NCBI GenBank assembly: GCA_023432235.1
Contig: JAEYUX010000056.1
Location: 1-5,738, forward strand
DNA from: Actinomycetes bacterium
Lineage (GTDB): Bacteria; Actinomycetota; Actinomycetes; Actinomycetales; Demequinaceae
DNA: 5,738 nucleotides
Direction: 5' to 3'
Shown: positions 1 to 5,738 of the stretch, piece by piece
How the letters are laid out: each line of letters begins with the position of its first letter
Numbering within the stretch: position 1 is the first letter of the stretch
Program-made: the position numbers and the translations under genes
Notes under the pieces: model-generated
What the model saw: the letters and a program-made list of their open reading frames with translations, nothing else
What the model was told of the DNA's origin: nothing
The model's database searches: none

Positions 1-38
1 CGTGGGGGGTGCGGGGGCGCGGGGGGGGGGCCCCCCAC
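1..38. repeat. G/C homopolymer tract with inverted repeat after the permease gene
   Basis: The plus strand carries G runs at 4-9 (6 G), 13-17 (5 G) and 21-30 (10 G), then six C at 31-36. GTGGGGGG at 2-9 is the exact reverse complement of CCCCCCAC at 31-38, so a transcript leaving the permease gene could fold an 8-bp G:C stem with a 21-nt loop. Its position, 17 bp past the permease stop, suits a terminator, but no U-tract is visible before the window ends. The plus strand also has enough G runs for a four-tract G-quadruplex. Because it sits at the very edge and is homopolymeric, a sequencing or assembly artefact is an equally good explanation. Confidence 0.45.
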
Positions 39-54
39 TGCGTGGTCGCGTCGA

Positions 55-2577
55 TTAGCCGTCGGCGGCGATCGCCTGGAGGATGTCGAGCCGTGACGCG
101 CGCCAGGCGGGCCACACGGCCGCGAGCACACCCGCGATCATCGACAACACGGTGTAGATGGCGATCCACACCCACGGAATGACCACTCGTTCGAAGCCGA
201 AGTCCGAGAGCGCGTCGACCAACGCGGCGCCGAGGCCGACACCGAGGATGATGCCGAGCAGCGTGCCGAACACGGCCATCACAACCGACTCGAGGGTGAT
301 CATGCCCCACACCGCACTGCGCTTGATGCCGACTGCGCGAAGCAGACCGATCTCACGGGTGCGCTCGGTGACCGACAGCAGCAAGGTGTTGGCGACGCCG
401 AGGATGGCGATCACGAGTGCGGCGCCAAGCAGTGCGGAGATCACACCGATGAGCAGCGTGAGCACCTGATCGAAGAACTGTTCGATCTGGCTCGGTGACT
501 GGGGTTGCACGAGCGGGAAGTCTTCGAGCAAGGCGTCCTTCACCGCGTCGGACGTCACCTCGACATCCACGCCCTCCTCGAAGTCCACCAAACCCTGCAG
601 GATCTGCGGTTCGGTGGTGAGCTCGAGGCCGGTCTCCCAGTCCACGAGGAACGCCTGGTCGCCCTCCGTGGTGTAGTACCCGGTGACGGTGAGAGTGATG
701 GGCCCCTTGTCGCCCTCGATCGTCACCTCGTCGCCGACTTCGACGCCGAGCTTCTGGATCGTGGGATCGATGAACACGCCATCGCCGATTTCGCTGAGTG
801 GACGATCCGAGTTGAGGGGGAACAGTCCATCGGTGATGACCGAGTCGAGATACGTCACCGCATGGTCACTGCCGTCATATTCTGCAGATGTCCATCCCAC
901 GCGAGCAACGTCCTTGACGCCGTCCACACCGGCAATGACGTCCATGGCGCCTTGAGGCACGGGTGCCGCAGTTGCCATGACGAGAAGCTCGGCCTCATTT
1001 CCCTTGAACTGGGAGGTGAACGTGTCCTTGAGCGATTCGGTGAACGTCGCCACCAGTGCCAACAGCATCACGCCGATCATCAATGCGGCCGCCGTGTTGG
1101 CGGAGCGGCGCGGTTCGCGGCGAATGTTGTTGGCGGCGAGCTTGCCGTTGACACCCCACAAGCGAGACAGCACGCCGCGCAGACCGTAAGCAGCGGGCAC
1201 GAGAACCTGCGCCGCAAGCAGCGTCACACCGAGCACGATGAGCACGGCGCCCACGGCAACCCACCACTGTGGCCCTTCGACCTCGCCGTACAGACCGATG
1301 AAGATGGCCGCAAGACCGGTGATGGTGAATGCGCCGCCCACGATGTTGCGCACGGTCAATGGCTTCTTTCCCGCCGTTCCTGCTTCTCGCAGCGCCTCCA
1401 TGGGAGAGATGCGCGATGCGTGGATGGCGGGCAGCGTCGCCGCGACAACCGTGATGAGCGTGCCGAGCAAGTAGCCCCACACAATCGCATTGATCGGCAG
1501 AATGATCGTGCCGAGCAGGTCGCCGCTGAACGCCTCGACCAAGAAGCCTCCCCCAAGAGCGAGGAGGTAGCCGAGCCCAATGCCGATGGTCGACGCGACA
1601 ATCCCGACAACGACGGCCTCGAGCAAGATCATCGTCCGGATCTGCTTGCCCTTCGCGCCGATCGCGCGCAACAGGCCGAGTTCACGAGTGCGTTGCGTCA
1701 CGATGATGCGGAACGTGTTGACGATGATGTAGGCGCCCACAAAGAGGGCGATGAGCCCGAAGACGAGCGCAAAGATGTTGACGTACTTCAAGCCCTCATC
1801 GAGCTGATCGGTCTGCTCTTTGACCTTGTCTTCGGCAGTAATCGCGCGAGTGTTCTCGGGGAGCACCTTCTGAACCGCGGCTGCAACCTCATCGGGCCTG
1901 GTGCCCTCAGTGACGATCGCTTCGATCGTGTCGTAACCGGTCAGGCCTCCGCCGATGGCGCGGACGGTGTCCTCCGTTGTGTAGAGGAGCATCGCCGTTT
2001 GGAGATCGTTGTTCTCACCAAAGCGGATCGTGCCCACAACGGTCAGTTCGGTGACGCCGTCAGCGCCAGCGACCTTCACCGTCTCGCCAATCTCAACCTT
2101 GAGGCGCTTGAACGTGTCGATGTCGACCGTGGTTTCATTTGTCGACTCCGGTGCGCGTCCTTCGATGAGGGTGGCGCGATCAACGTCCGGGTTGCCGGTC
2201 CAATTGTAGATGAGCGTGGGTGGCCCGGGCACGAGCGGTCCGTCGCCCTCCTTGTTCAGGAGGCTGCCCATTTCATAACCCACGCCCGCTTCGGCGGAAT
2301 CGACGCCATCGACTGCGCGCACGGCAGCAAGGTCGTCGGCAGTGAACAGCCCGTCCTTCGACATGGGGTCGAAGCTGTCATCCGCGTTGGGATCGTGCTC
2401 GGCCACCACATCAACCGAGGAGTAGATGTCAGAGAAGAGCTCATTGAACCCGCGCGAGAACGCGGAGGTGAACGTAAAGGTGGCCGCGACGAGCGACACG
2501 CCCAGCATCACCGCGATGGTGGTGAGGATGAGCCGCTTGGGGTTGTGGCGCACCGACTTCAGTGCGAGTCGAAGCAT
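55..2577 (-). CDS. ABC transporter permease, MacB/FtsX type with two FtsX domains
   Basis: This 840-residue protein is the membrane part of a MacB/LolCE-like ABC exporter, acting in the cytoplasmic membrane; the substrate is unknown. About ten membrane segments are visible: near residues 15-38, 265-290, 313-340, 365-388, 411-430, 438-462, 494-514, 707-733, 758-785 and 800-824. Two large extracytoplasmic domains (about 40-263 and 515-705) follow the first segment of each half. Each half ends in an FtsX core, and the two share a matching cytoplasmic motif: QRTRELGLLRAIGAK at 295-309 and ERTREIGLLRAVGIK at 738-752. The gene is thus an internal duplication, a form typical of actinobacterial permeases of this family. 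The ATG start lies 6 bp after the ATPase stop and in the same frame; GGGGA about 11 bases upstream is the likely ribosome binding site. It ends in TAA. The pairing with the ATPase gene is firm; the exported molecule (lipid, lipoprotein, peptide or drug) cannot be named. Confidence 0.95.
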   Translation of the reverse strand: MLRLALKSVRHNPKRLILTTIAVMLGVSLVAATFTFTSAFSRGFNELFSDIYSSVDVVAEHDPNADDSFDPMSKDGLFTADDLAAVRAVDGVDSAEAGVGYEMGSLLNKEGDGPLVPGPPTLIYNWTGNPDVDRATLIEGRAPESTNETTVDIDTFKRLKVEIGETVKVAGADGVTELTVVGTIRFGENNDLQTAMLLYTTEDTVRAIGGGLTGYDTIEAIVTEGTRPDEVAAAVQKVLPENTRAITAEDKVKEQTDQLDEGLKYVNIFALVFGLIALFVGAYIIVNTFRIIVTQRTRELGLLRAIGAKGKQIRTMILLEAVVVGIVASTIGIGLGYLLALGGGFLVEAFSGDLLGTIILPINAIVWGYLLGTLITVVAATLPAIHASRISPMEALREAGTAGKKPLTVRNIVGGAFTITGLAAIFIGLYGEVEGPQWWVAVGAVLIVLGVTLLAAQVLVPAAYGLRGVLSRLWGVNGKLAANNIRREPRRSANTAAALMIGVMLLALVATFTESLKDTFTSQFKGNEAELLVMATAAPVPQGAMDVIAGVDGVKDVARVGWTSAEYDGSDHAVTYLDSVITDGLFPLNSDRPLSEIGDGVFIDPTIQKLGVEVGDEVTIEGDKGPITLTVTGYYTTEGDQAFLVDWETGLELTTEPQILQGLVDFEEGVDVEVTSDAVKDALLEDFPLVQPQSPSQIEQFFDQVLTLLIGVISALLGAALVIAILGVANTLLLSVTERTREIGLLRAVGIKRSAVWGMITLESVVMAVFGTLLGIILGVGLGAALVDALSDFGFERVVIPWVWIAIYTVLSMIAGVLAAVWPAWRASRLDILQAIAADG

Positions 2578-2583
2578 CGTGGA

Positions 2584-3333
2584 TCAGTTCCCCATCTGCT
2601 TCATGCGGTCGAGCACCCGCTCGGCGGTGGGCTCGCGCATCTCGTCGACGATCTGGCCGTCCTCAAGGAAGAGGATGCGATCGGCGTACGACGCTGCAGT
2701 CGGGTCGTGCGTCACCATGACGATGGTCTGTCCGAACTCCTTGACGGCGCGGCGCATGAAGCCAAGCAACTCAGCGCCGGACTTCGAGTCAAGGTTTCCC
2801 GAGGGTTCGTCGGCAAAGATGATTTCCGGACGAGCCACGAGCGCACGCGCAACGGCGACGCGCTGCTGTTGGCCGCCTGAGAGCTGCGCAGGCAGGTGGG
2901 TGAGGCGGTTGCCAAGGCCGAGGATCGAAATGATCTCGTCAAACCAGGCCTTGTCCACCTTGACGCCGGCGATGTCCATCGGCAACGTGATGTTCTCGCG
3001 TGCAGTGAGCGACGGGATCAGGTTGAACGCTTGGAAGATGAAGCCGATGTGATTGCGGCGAATCTCCGTCACTTGGTTCTCGCTGAGGCCCGTGATCGTC
3101 ACGTTCGCGATCGTCGACGAGCCTGCGGTCAACCGGTCAAGACCGGCAAGCGTGTGCAACAGAGTCGACTTGCCCGAGCCGGATGGGCCCATGATCGCTG
3201 TGAACTCGGAGCGGTTAATGGTGACCGAAACTCCCGCCAAGGCGCGCACTGCCGCCTCGCCAAGTCCGTAGTCCTTGTATCCATTTGTCATGGATGCCGC
3301 GATGGACGCGGTCGCGACCTCAGTGGTGGTCAT
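2584..3333 (-). CDS. ABC transporter ATP-binding protein, LolD/MacB family
   Basis: This is the cytoplasmic ATPase that powers the adjacent permease. With the start chosen here it has 249 residues, normal for the family. All nucleotide-binding motifs are intact: Walker A GPSGSGKST (49-57), Q-loop Gln101, signature LSGGQQQ (151-157), Walker B IIFADEP (171-177), the SGNLDS D-loop region (178-183) and switch His209 in VTHD. The YGLGEAAVRAL stretch (22-32) is the usual N-terminal strand and A-loop region of this family. The ATG at 3333 is preferred because AAAGG lies 7 bases upstream. The longer reading from 3408 adds 25 residues without a ribosome binding site and without family-like sequence, and the ATG at 3348 also lacks one. 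The gene is almost certainly cotranslated with the permease (6-bp gap). It lies 141 bp behind the response regulator, so it may be read through from there or have its own promoter. Confidence 0.95.
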   Translation of the reverse strand: MTTTEVATASIAASMTNGYKDYGLGEAAVRALAGVSVTINRSEFTAIMGPSGSGKSTLLHTLAGLDRLTAGSSTIANVTITGLSENQVTEIRRNHIGFIFQAFNLIPSLTARENITLPMDIAGVKVDKAWFDEIISILGLGNRLTHLPAQLSGGQQQRVAVARALVARPEIIFADEPSGNLDSKSGAELLGFMRRAVKEFGQTIVMVTHDPTAASYADRILFLEDGQIVDEMREPTAERVLDRMKQMGN

Positions 3334-3474
3334 GAGGATGCCTTTCATGTCGTCATATCTCAACGTGTCGAGTCTGGTGCCTGGCACCCCGTAATGGACA
3401 TCGGCCATGGGAACGGTTTCGTGGCCTCATCCGCGCGAACGATGCCAGGGTTTCCCCCGAATCTCAGCGCCCGG
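3334..3474. promoter_or_regulatory. Gap between response regulator and ABC genes, possible promoter region
   Basis: These 141 bp separate the two-component genes from the transporter genes, both on the minus strand. There is no convincing terminator hairpin with a U-tract; only GGG-TTT-CCC (3448-3456) and the palindrome at 3376-3388 stand out. On the minus strand TATGAC at 3357-3352 is the best -10 candidate, but it lacks the final T, and no TTGACA-like -35 precedes it. A weak or activator-dependent promoter is possible, and readthrough from the regulator gene is equally possible. The AAAGG at 3345-3341 is the ATPase ribosome binding site. Confidence 0.4.
3376..3388. promoter_or_regulatory. 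Perfect palindrome GGTGCC-N-GGCACC, candidate operator
   Basis: Six-base arms GGTGCC and GGCACC flank a single central base at 3382. A one-base centre cannot form a normal RNA hairpin loop, so a DNA-binding dimer site is more likely than a terminator. It lies 43 bp upstream of the ATPase start and overlaps where a -35 element would sit if TATGAC at 3357-3352 is the -10. The binding protein is unknown; the response regulator encoded just upstream is the natural suspect. Confidence 0.4.
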
Positions 3475-4188
3475 TCAGCCTCGGGGGAGGACGATGCCGG
3501 AGTCGTAGGCCTCGACCACGGCTTGCACGCGGTCGCGCACACCCAACTTAGTGAGGATGTGCGACACGTGCGTCTTGACGGTCGTATTCGAGACAAAGAG
3601 CTCGGCCGCGATCTCCTGGTTCGACAGCCCGCGGGCCATCAGTTGCAGCACCTCGAGCTCTCGGTCCGACAGGTCGCCAACCGCTTCAGGAGAAGGCACG
3701 TGGGCGTCGGCCTCATCCTCTGGAACGAGGGTGCTTGTGCCCGCACCGCCCACAGCAGGAGCAGCACCGGAGCGAGTGAACTGCTCGATGACGCGACGGG
3801 TCACCTCTGGTGCGAGCAGCGCTTCCCCTGACGCCACAACGCGCACCGCGTTGATAAGACTGTCGCCGTCAGCACTCTTGAGGAGAAAACCGGAAGCACC
3901 AGCGCGAAGCGCGCCGTAGAGATACTCGTCATCGTCAAAGGTCGTGAGGATGACCACCTTGATGTCCGGGTGCGCCTCGAGAATCGCGGCCGTTGCGGCG
4001 AGTCCGTCCATCTCGGGCATGCGGATGTCCATGAGGAGGACGTCGGGTTGCTCGCGCGCCGCGAGCTCAATGGCGGCGGCGCCATTGGCCGCCTCGCAAC
4101 ACACCTCGATGTCGTCGGAGCTTTCCAAGATCATCCGCAAACCAACGCGGACCATCTGCTGGTCATCGACGAGACCCACGCGAATCAT
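3475..4188 (-). CDS. Two-component response regulator, NarL/LuxR family
   Basis: This 237-residue cytoplasmic transcription factor receives phosphate from the adjacent kinase. The receiver domain (1-125) has the acidic pair Asp8/Asp9, phospho-acceptor Asp54 in LLMDIRMP, the switch threonines Thr82/Thr83 and conserved Lys104. The LuxR-type helix-turn-helix (about 170-235) has the family signature LSDRELEVLQLMARGLSNQE starting at 173 and the recognition-helix region VSNTTVKTHVSHIL. Between them, residues 139-169 form a low-complexity linker rich in Ala, Gly, Pro and acidic residues, longer than usual in compact NarL-type regulators. The ATG overlaps the kinase stop as ATGA, which implies translational coupling, and GGGGAG about 5 bases upstream is a good ribosome binding site. 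The stop is TGA. Likely targets are the ABC genes immediately downstream and possibly the kinase/divergent promoter region; this follows from position, not from a recognised binding site. Confidence 0.95.
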   Translation of the reverse strand: MIRVGLVDDQQMVRVGLRMILESSDDIEVCCEAANGAAAIELAAREQPDVLLMDIRMPEMDGLAATAAILEAHPDIKVVILTTFDDDEYLYGALRAGASGFLLKSADGDSLINAVRVVASGEALLAPEVTRRVIEQFTRSGAAPAVGGAGTSTLVPEDEADAHVPSPEAVGDLSDRELEVLQLMARGLSNQEIAAELFVSNTTVKTHVSHILTKLGVRDRVQAVVEAYDSGIVLPRG

Positions 4189-5474
4189 TGACTCTCCCCA
4201 CCGCCATCAGCGCGCACCACGGTACGGCGTCGGCCCCATCGTCCCGCACCCACCTGGTCATCGGAGACGGGAAGCATCGCCTCAACACGGAAACCGCCAC
4301 CTTTGCGAGGTCCGTAGGTGAAGTGGCCGCCGAGCAGCGAGACGCGTTCTGCCATGCCATCCAAACCGTGGCCCCCCGACGACTGCGCGGCCTCCGAGAT
4401 CGTGCCGCGGCCGTCGTCCTCAACAACGATCGTCACGGCAGACGGCTTCCTCGTGATCTGAACCGACGCCGACGCTCCCGGGCCCGCATATTTCAGGGCG
4501 TTCGTCAGCGCTTCTTGCACGATGCGATACGTGCTCAGTTCCACGCCCGCAGGGACATGCGACGAACCGATGACGGTGAGCTGGACCGGCAGGCCCGCTT
4601 CTTGCACGCTGTTGATGAGGGCTGGCAACGTCGCAAGGGACGGCATGGGCGCAAGGTCGGGAGCGTCGGGCTCGCGCTCGCGAGGTGCGTTGTCATCCGC
4701 CTTACGCTGCGTTGCTTCTTGTTCCGAGGTGCGCAAGACGCCGATCATCCGCTGCATTTCGGTGAGGCCCCGTCGGCCCGCCTGGGAGATCGCACCGAAC
4801 ATGTCGGCAACCTCGGGCTCGGACTTTGACAGGCGCAGCCGTGCTCCTTCTGCCTGCAAGGTCATCACGGTGATCTCATGGGCGACTACGTCGTGAAGCT
4901 CACGCGCAATCCGTGCGCGTTCGGCCCGCACCGCGTCGGCCGCCGCGTCGTGCGCCGCCAACTCCCGCTTCGCCGCCTCCAATTCAAGAGCAGCCATCTC
5001 CAGGCGTCGGCGTCTTTCAACCATGCCAAAGATGACCGGAATGGCCACGACAAATACGCCGCCAACGACTGAGCTCGCGGGGACGGTGTCATAGGTGAGG
5101 TGTCCGATGAGCGTCCAGACCGTGAGGAGGACGCCCATGATCGCGCTGTTGACGATCGCGCGCACACGAGAGGTGTAGGCGCCGAGGCCGTAGAACACGA
5201 TGAAGAGGCACAGCGACACCATGAGGTTGGGATAGTTGAGCCCAACGATGGCTGCCCAGGCAATGAAGGTGAGCCATGCGACGCCGGTGGGGAAGCGCGA
5301 TCGCCACGCCAATGGAAAGACGCCGGCGACAACGAGCGCGTAGCCGCGCACGTCAAAGGGCGTGTATTCGGCACCTTCGACCGTGGTGGAATCGAGAGCG
5401 GAGTAGGTGAGGGCAAGAACGAGTAGCGCTGCTGTCATCAGCACGTCGCGCTTGGTCGGCCGCCACGAGTCCAC
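4185..5474 (-). CDS. Membrane sensor histidine kinase, NarL-type (HisKA_3)
   Basis: This 429-residue inner-membrane kinase autophosphorylates and passes phosphate to the regulator encoded next. About six membrane segments lie near residues 13-29, 44-57, 64-80, 82-100, 108-127 and 134-152, joined by short loops, so there is no extracellular sensor domain. A basic, coiled-coil-like stretch (153-190) leads to the HisKA_3 dimerisation domain with RELHDVVAH, phospho-acceptor His194 and the DxxxH phosphatase-type motif 195-199. The ATPase domain has the N box (Glu321, Asn325 in EALTNALKYA), DDGRG (353-357) and GGHGLDGM (367-374). A charged, probably disordered linker spans about 249-275, and an Arg/Gly-rich tail (411-429) ends the protein. 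The start is GTG at 5474: a TAG in frame four codons upstream excludes anything longer, and the next candidate, ATG at 5438, would cut into the first membrane segment and has no ribosome binding site. The GTG also lacks a nearby Shine-Dalgarno sequence and is probably leaderless. Confidence 0.94.
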   Translation of the reverse strand: MDSWRPTKRDVLMTAALLVLALTYSALDSTTVEGAEYTPFDVRGYALVVAGVFPLAWRSRFPTGVAWLTFIAWAAIVGLNYPNLMVSLCLFIVFYGLGAYTSRVRAIVNSAIMGVLLTVWTLIGHLTYDTVPASSVVGGVFVVAIPVIFGMVERRRRLEMAALELEAAKRELAAHDAAADAVRAERARIARELHDVVAHEITVMTLQAEGARLRLSKSEPEVADMFGAISQAGRRGLTEMQRMIGVLRTSEQEATQRKADDNAPREREPDAPDLAPMPSLATLPALINSVQEAGLPVQLTVIGSSHVPAGVELSTYRIVQEALTNALKYAGPGASASVQITRKPSAVTIVVEDDGRGTISEAAQSSGGHGLDGMAERVSLLGGHFTYGPRKGGGFRVEAMLPVSDDQVGAGRWGRRRTVVRADGGGESQ

Positions 5475-5480
5475 GGGCTC

Positions 5481-5486
5481 AGGCTA
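5481..5486 (-). promoter_or_regulatory. Candidate -10 element for a leaderless kinase transcript
   Basis: Read on the minus strand this is TAGCCT, which fits the TANNNT form of actinobacterial -10 elements. Exactly six bases (GAGCCC) separate it from the kinase GTG, so transcription would begin at or next to the start codon. That spacing and the absence of a Shine-Dalgarno sequence at usable distance (the nearest, GGGAGG, ends about 19 bases upstream) agree with a leaderless mRNA. No clear -35 element is seen. Confidence 0.45.
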
Positions 5487-5580
5487 TCGCTGGCCTCCCG
5501 TTGGGCGCCTCGGCCGTGCGGATGACCACGTCCGACGCGAGGATGACGCCGACGCTCGATTTACCAGCCGTGACGGCGAT

Positions 5581-5612
5581 GGGGATTATTCCCCATGCAT
5601 ATGGGGAGTCCC
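5581..5612. repeat. Nested G-run/C-run inverted repeats, candidate operator
   Basis: TCCCCAT (5590-5596) and ATGGGGA (5601-5607) form a perfect 18-bp palindrome around GCAT. The left arm is shared with a second inverted repeat, GGGGA (5581-5585) with TCCCC (5590-5594), and the right arm runs into GGGA-G-TCCC (5604-5612). Two GGGGA copies start 22 bp apart in direct orientation, about two helical turns. A further TCCC-AC-GGGA lies at 5627-5636. The cluster covers the -35 area of the plausible plus-strand promoter, which suits control by a dimeric regulator. Confidence 0.55.
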
Positions 5613-5619
5613 GATTGTG

Positions 5620-5625
5620 TATCGT
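5620..5625 (+). promoter_or_regulatory. Candidate -10 element of the plus-strand gene
   Basis: TATCGT matches the TANNNT form. It would give a transcript starting near 5632 and a leader of about 47 bases before the GTG at 5679. There is no TTGACA-like -35 at 16-19 bp; that place is taken by the palindrome arm and its flank, so an activator may be needed. Support is by position and partial consensus only. Confidence 0.3.
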
Positions 5626-5665
5626 CTCCCACGGGACTTTTGGCGGAGTCACAGAGCAGATCGAG

Positions 5666-5673
5666 AAGGGGGA
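5666..5673 (+). promoter_or_regulatory. Strong ribosome binding site of the plus-strand gene
   Basis: AAGGGGGA ends five bases before the GTG at 5679, an ideal Shine-Dalgarno strength and distance. This is the main evidence that the short coding stretch at the window edge is a real gene start. Confidence 0.7.
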
Positions 5674-5678
5674 CACCT

Positions 5679-5738
5679 GTGCCTGGATTGGCATGGTGGC
5701 GATCACGCAAGGTGGCGACGGCGTCAAGCGCCGTTGTG
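5679..5738 (+). CDS. Start of a divergent gene with a signal-peptide-like N terminus (partial)
   Basis: Twenty codons are visible before the window ends, starting with GTG and reading MPGLAWWRSRKVATASSAVV. The basic patch RSRK at 8-10 followed by small and hydrophobic residues resembles the n-region and early h-region of a Sec signal peptide or a first membrane anchor. It is not a twin-arginine motif. The strong ribosome binding site just upstream supports the start. The gene runs away from the kinase gene and shares its upstream region, so it could be controlled by the same regulator. The product cannot be identified from so little sequence, and the reading frame beyond the window is unseen. 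Confidence 0.65.
   Translation, partial: MPGLAWWRSRKVATASSAVV

Larger units (their letters stand above)
5475..5678. promoter_or_regulatory. Divergent intergenic region with regulatory signals for both sides
   Basis: These 204 bp lie between the minus-strand kinase gene and a plus-strand gene. The kinase-proximal half (about 5487-5580) is GC-rich and shows no motif I can name. From 5581 to 5636 the sequence is less GC-rich and packed with short G-run/C-run inverted repeats. The remainder (5637-5678) looks like a 5' untranslated region ending in a strong ribosome binding site for the plus-strand gene. Confidence 0.7.

Noticed and set aside
505..2880. A 791-codon open frame on the plus strand opposite the permease and ATPase genes.
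   Set aside because: It lies in exact codon register with both minus-strand genes, which share one frame. Stops appear there only where the sense genes use TTA, CTA or TCA, which are rare in GC-rich genes. The translation is rich in His, Arg, Asp and Glu with no recognisable domain.
3334..3408. A 25-residue N-terminal extension of the ATPase from the ATG at 3408.
   Set aside because: No ribosome binding site precedes that ATG, the extra residues do not resemble the family, and the ATG at 3333 has AAAGG at 7 bases.
3448..3458. GGG-TTT-CCCCC near the regulator stop as a possible terminator.
   Set aside because: The stem would be only three pairs with no U-tract following in the transcribed direction, too weak to end transcription.
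2896..3831. A 311-codon plus-strand open frame opposite the ATPase and regulator genes.
   Set aside because: It overlaps two genes with complete, intact motifs on the other strand and has no domain of its own; it is a by-product of GC-rich codon use.
5479..5727. An 82-codon minus-strand open frame ending 5 bp before the kinase start.
   Set aside because: It runs antisense through the well-supported start of the plus-strand gene and across the palindrome cluster, has no recognisable motif, and its end overlaps the candidate kinase -10. Its C-terminal third has GC-rich third positions, so a decayed gene remnant is not fully excluded.

Overview
The window comes from a GC-rich bacterium (roughly 60% G+C by eye). 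The style of the proteins points to Actinomycetota, probably a Micrococcales-like lineage: a NarL-type sensor kinase with a short multi-pass membrane input domain, a LuxR-type response regulator, and a MacB/LolD-like ATPase beside a two-FtsX-domain permease. The lineage is an inference from protein style and base composition; no rRNA or marker gene is present.

Layout: nearly all the window is coded on the minus strand. In transcription order (right to left) it holds a histidine kinase (5474-4185, GTG start), an overlapping response regulator (4188-3475, ATGA overlap), a 141-bp gap with a short perfect palindrome, an ABC ATPase (3333-2584), and, 6 bp later, an 840-residue ABC permease (2577-55). 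Downstream of the permease the edge of the window is an extreme G/C homopolymer tract. To the right of the kinase is a 204-bp divergent intergenic region with an AT-richer patch containing an 18-bp palindrome. It is followed by the first 20 codons of a plus-strand gene with a strong ribosome binding site and a signal-peptide-like N terminus.

How the genes probably work together: the kinase and regulator form a two-component system whose likely target is the adjacent exporter, and possibly also their own divergent promoter region. The kinase has no sizeable extracellular sensor domain, while the permease has two large extracytoplasmic domains. The signal may therefore be membrane-borne or read through the transporter; that is inference only. 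The substrate cannot be told from sequence. This gene arrangement is common in Actinomycetota, and I see no clear evidence of a wholly new system. The most interesting parts are the regulatory DNA: the 5581-5636 repeat cluster, the 3376-3388 palindrome and the apparently leaderless kinase start. I found no tRNA, rRNA, CRISPR array, insertion sequence or attachment site.
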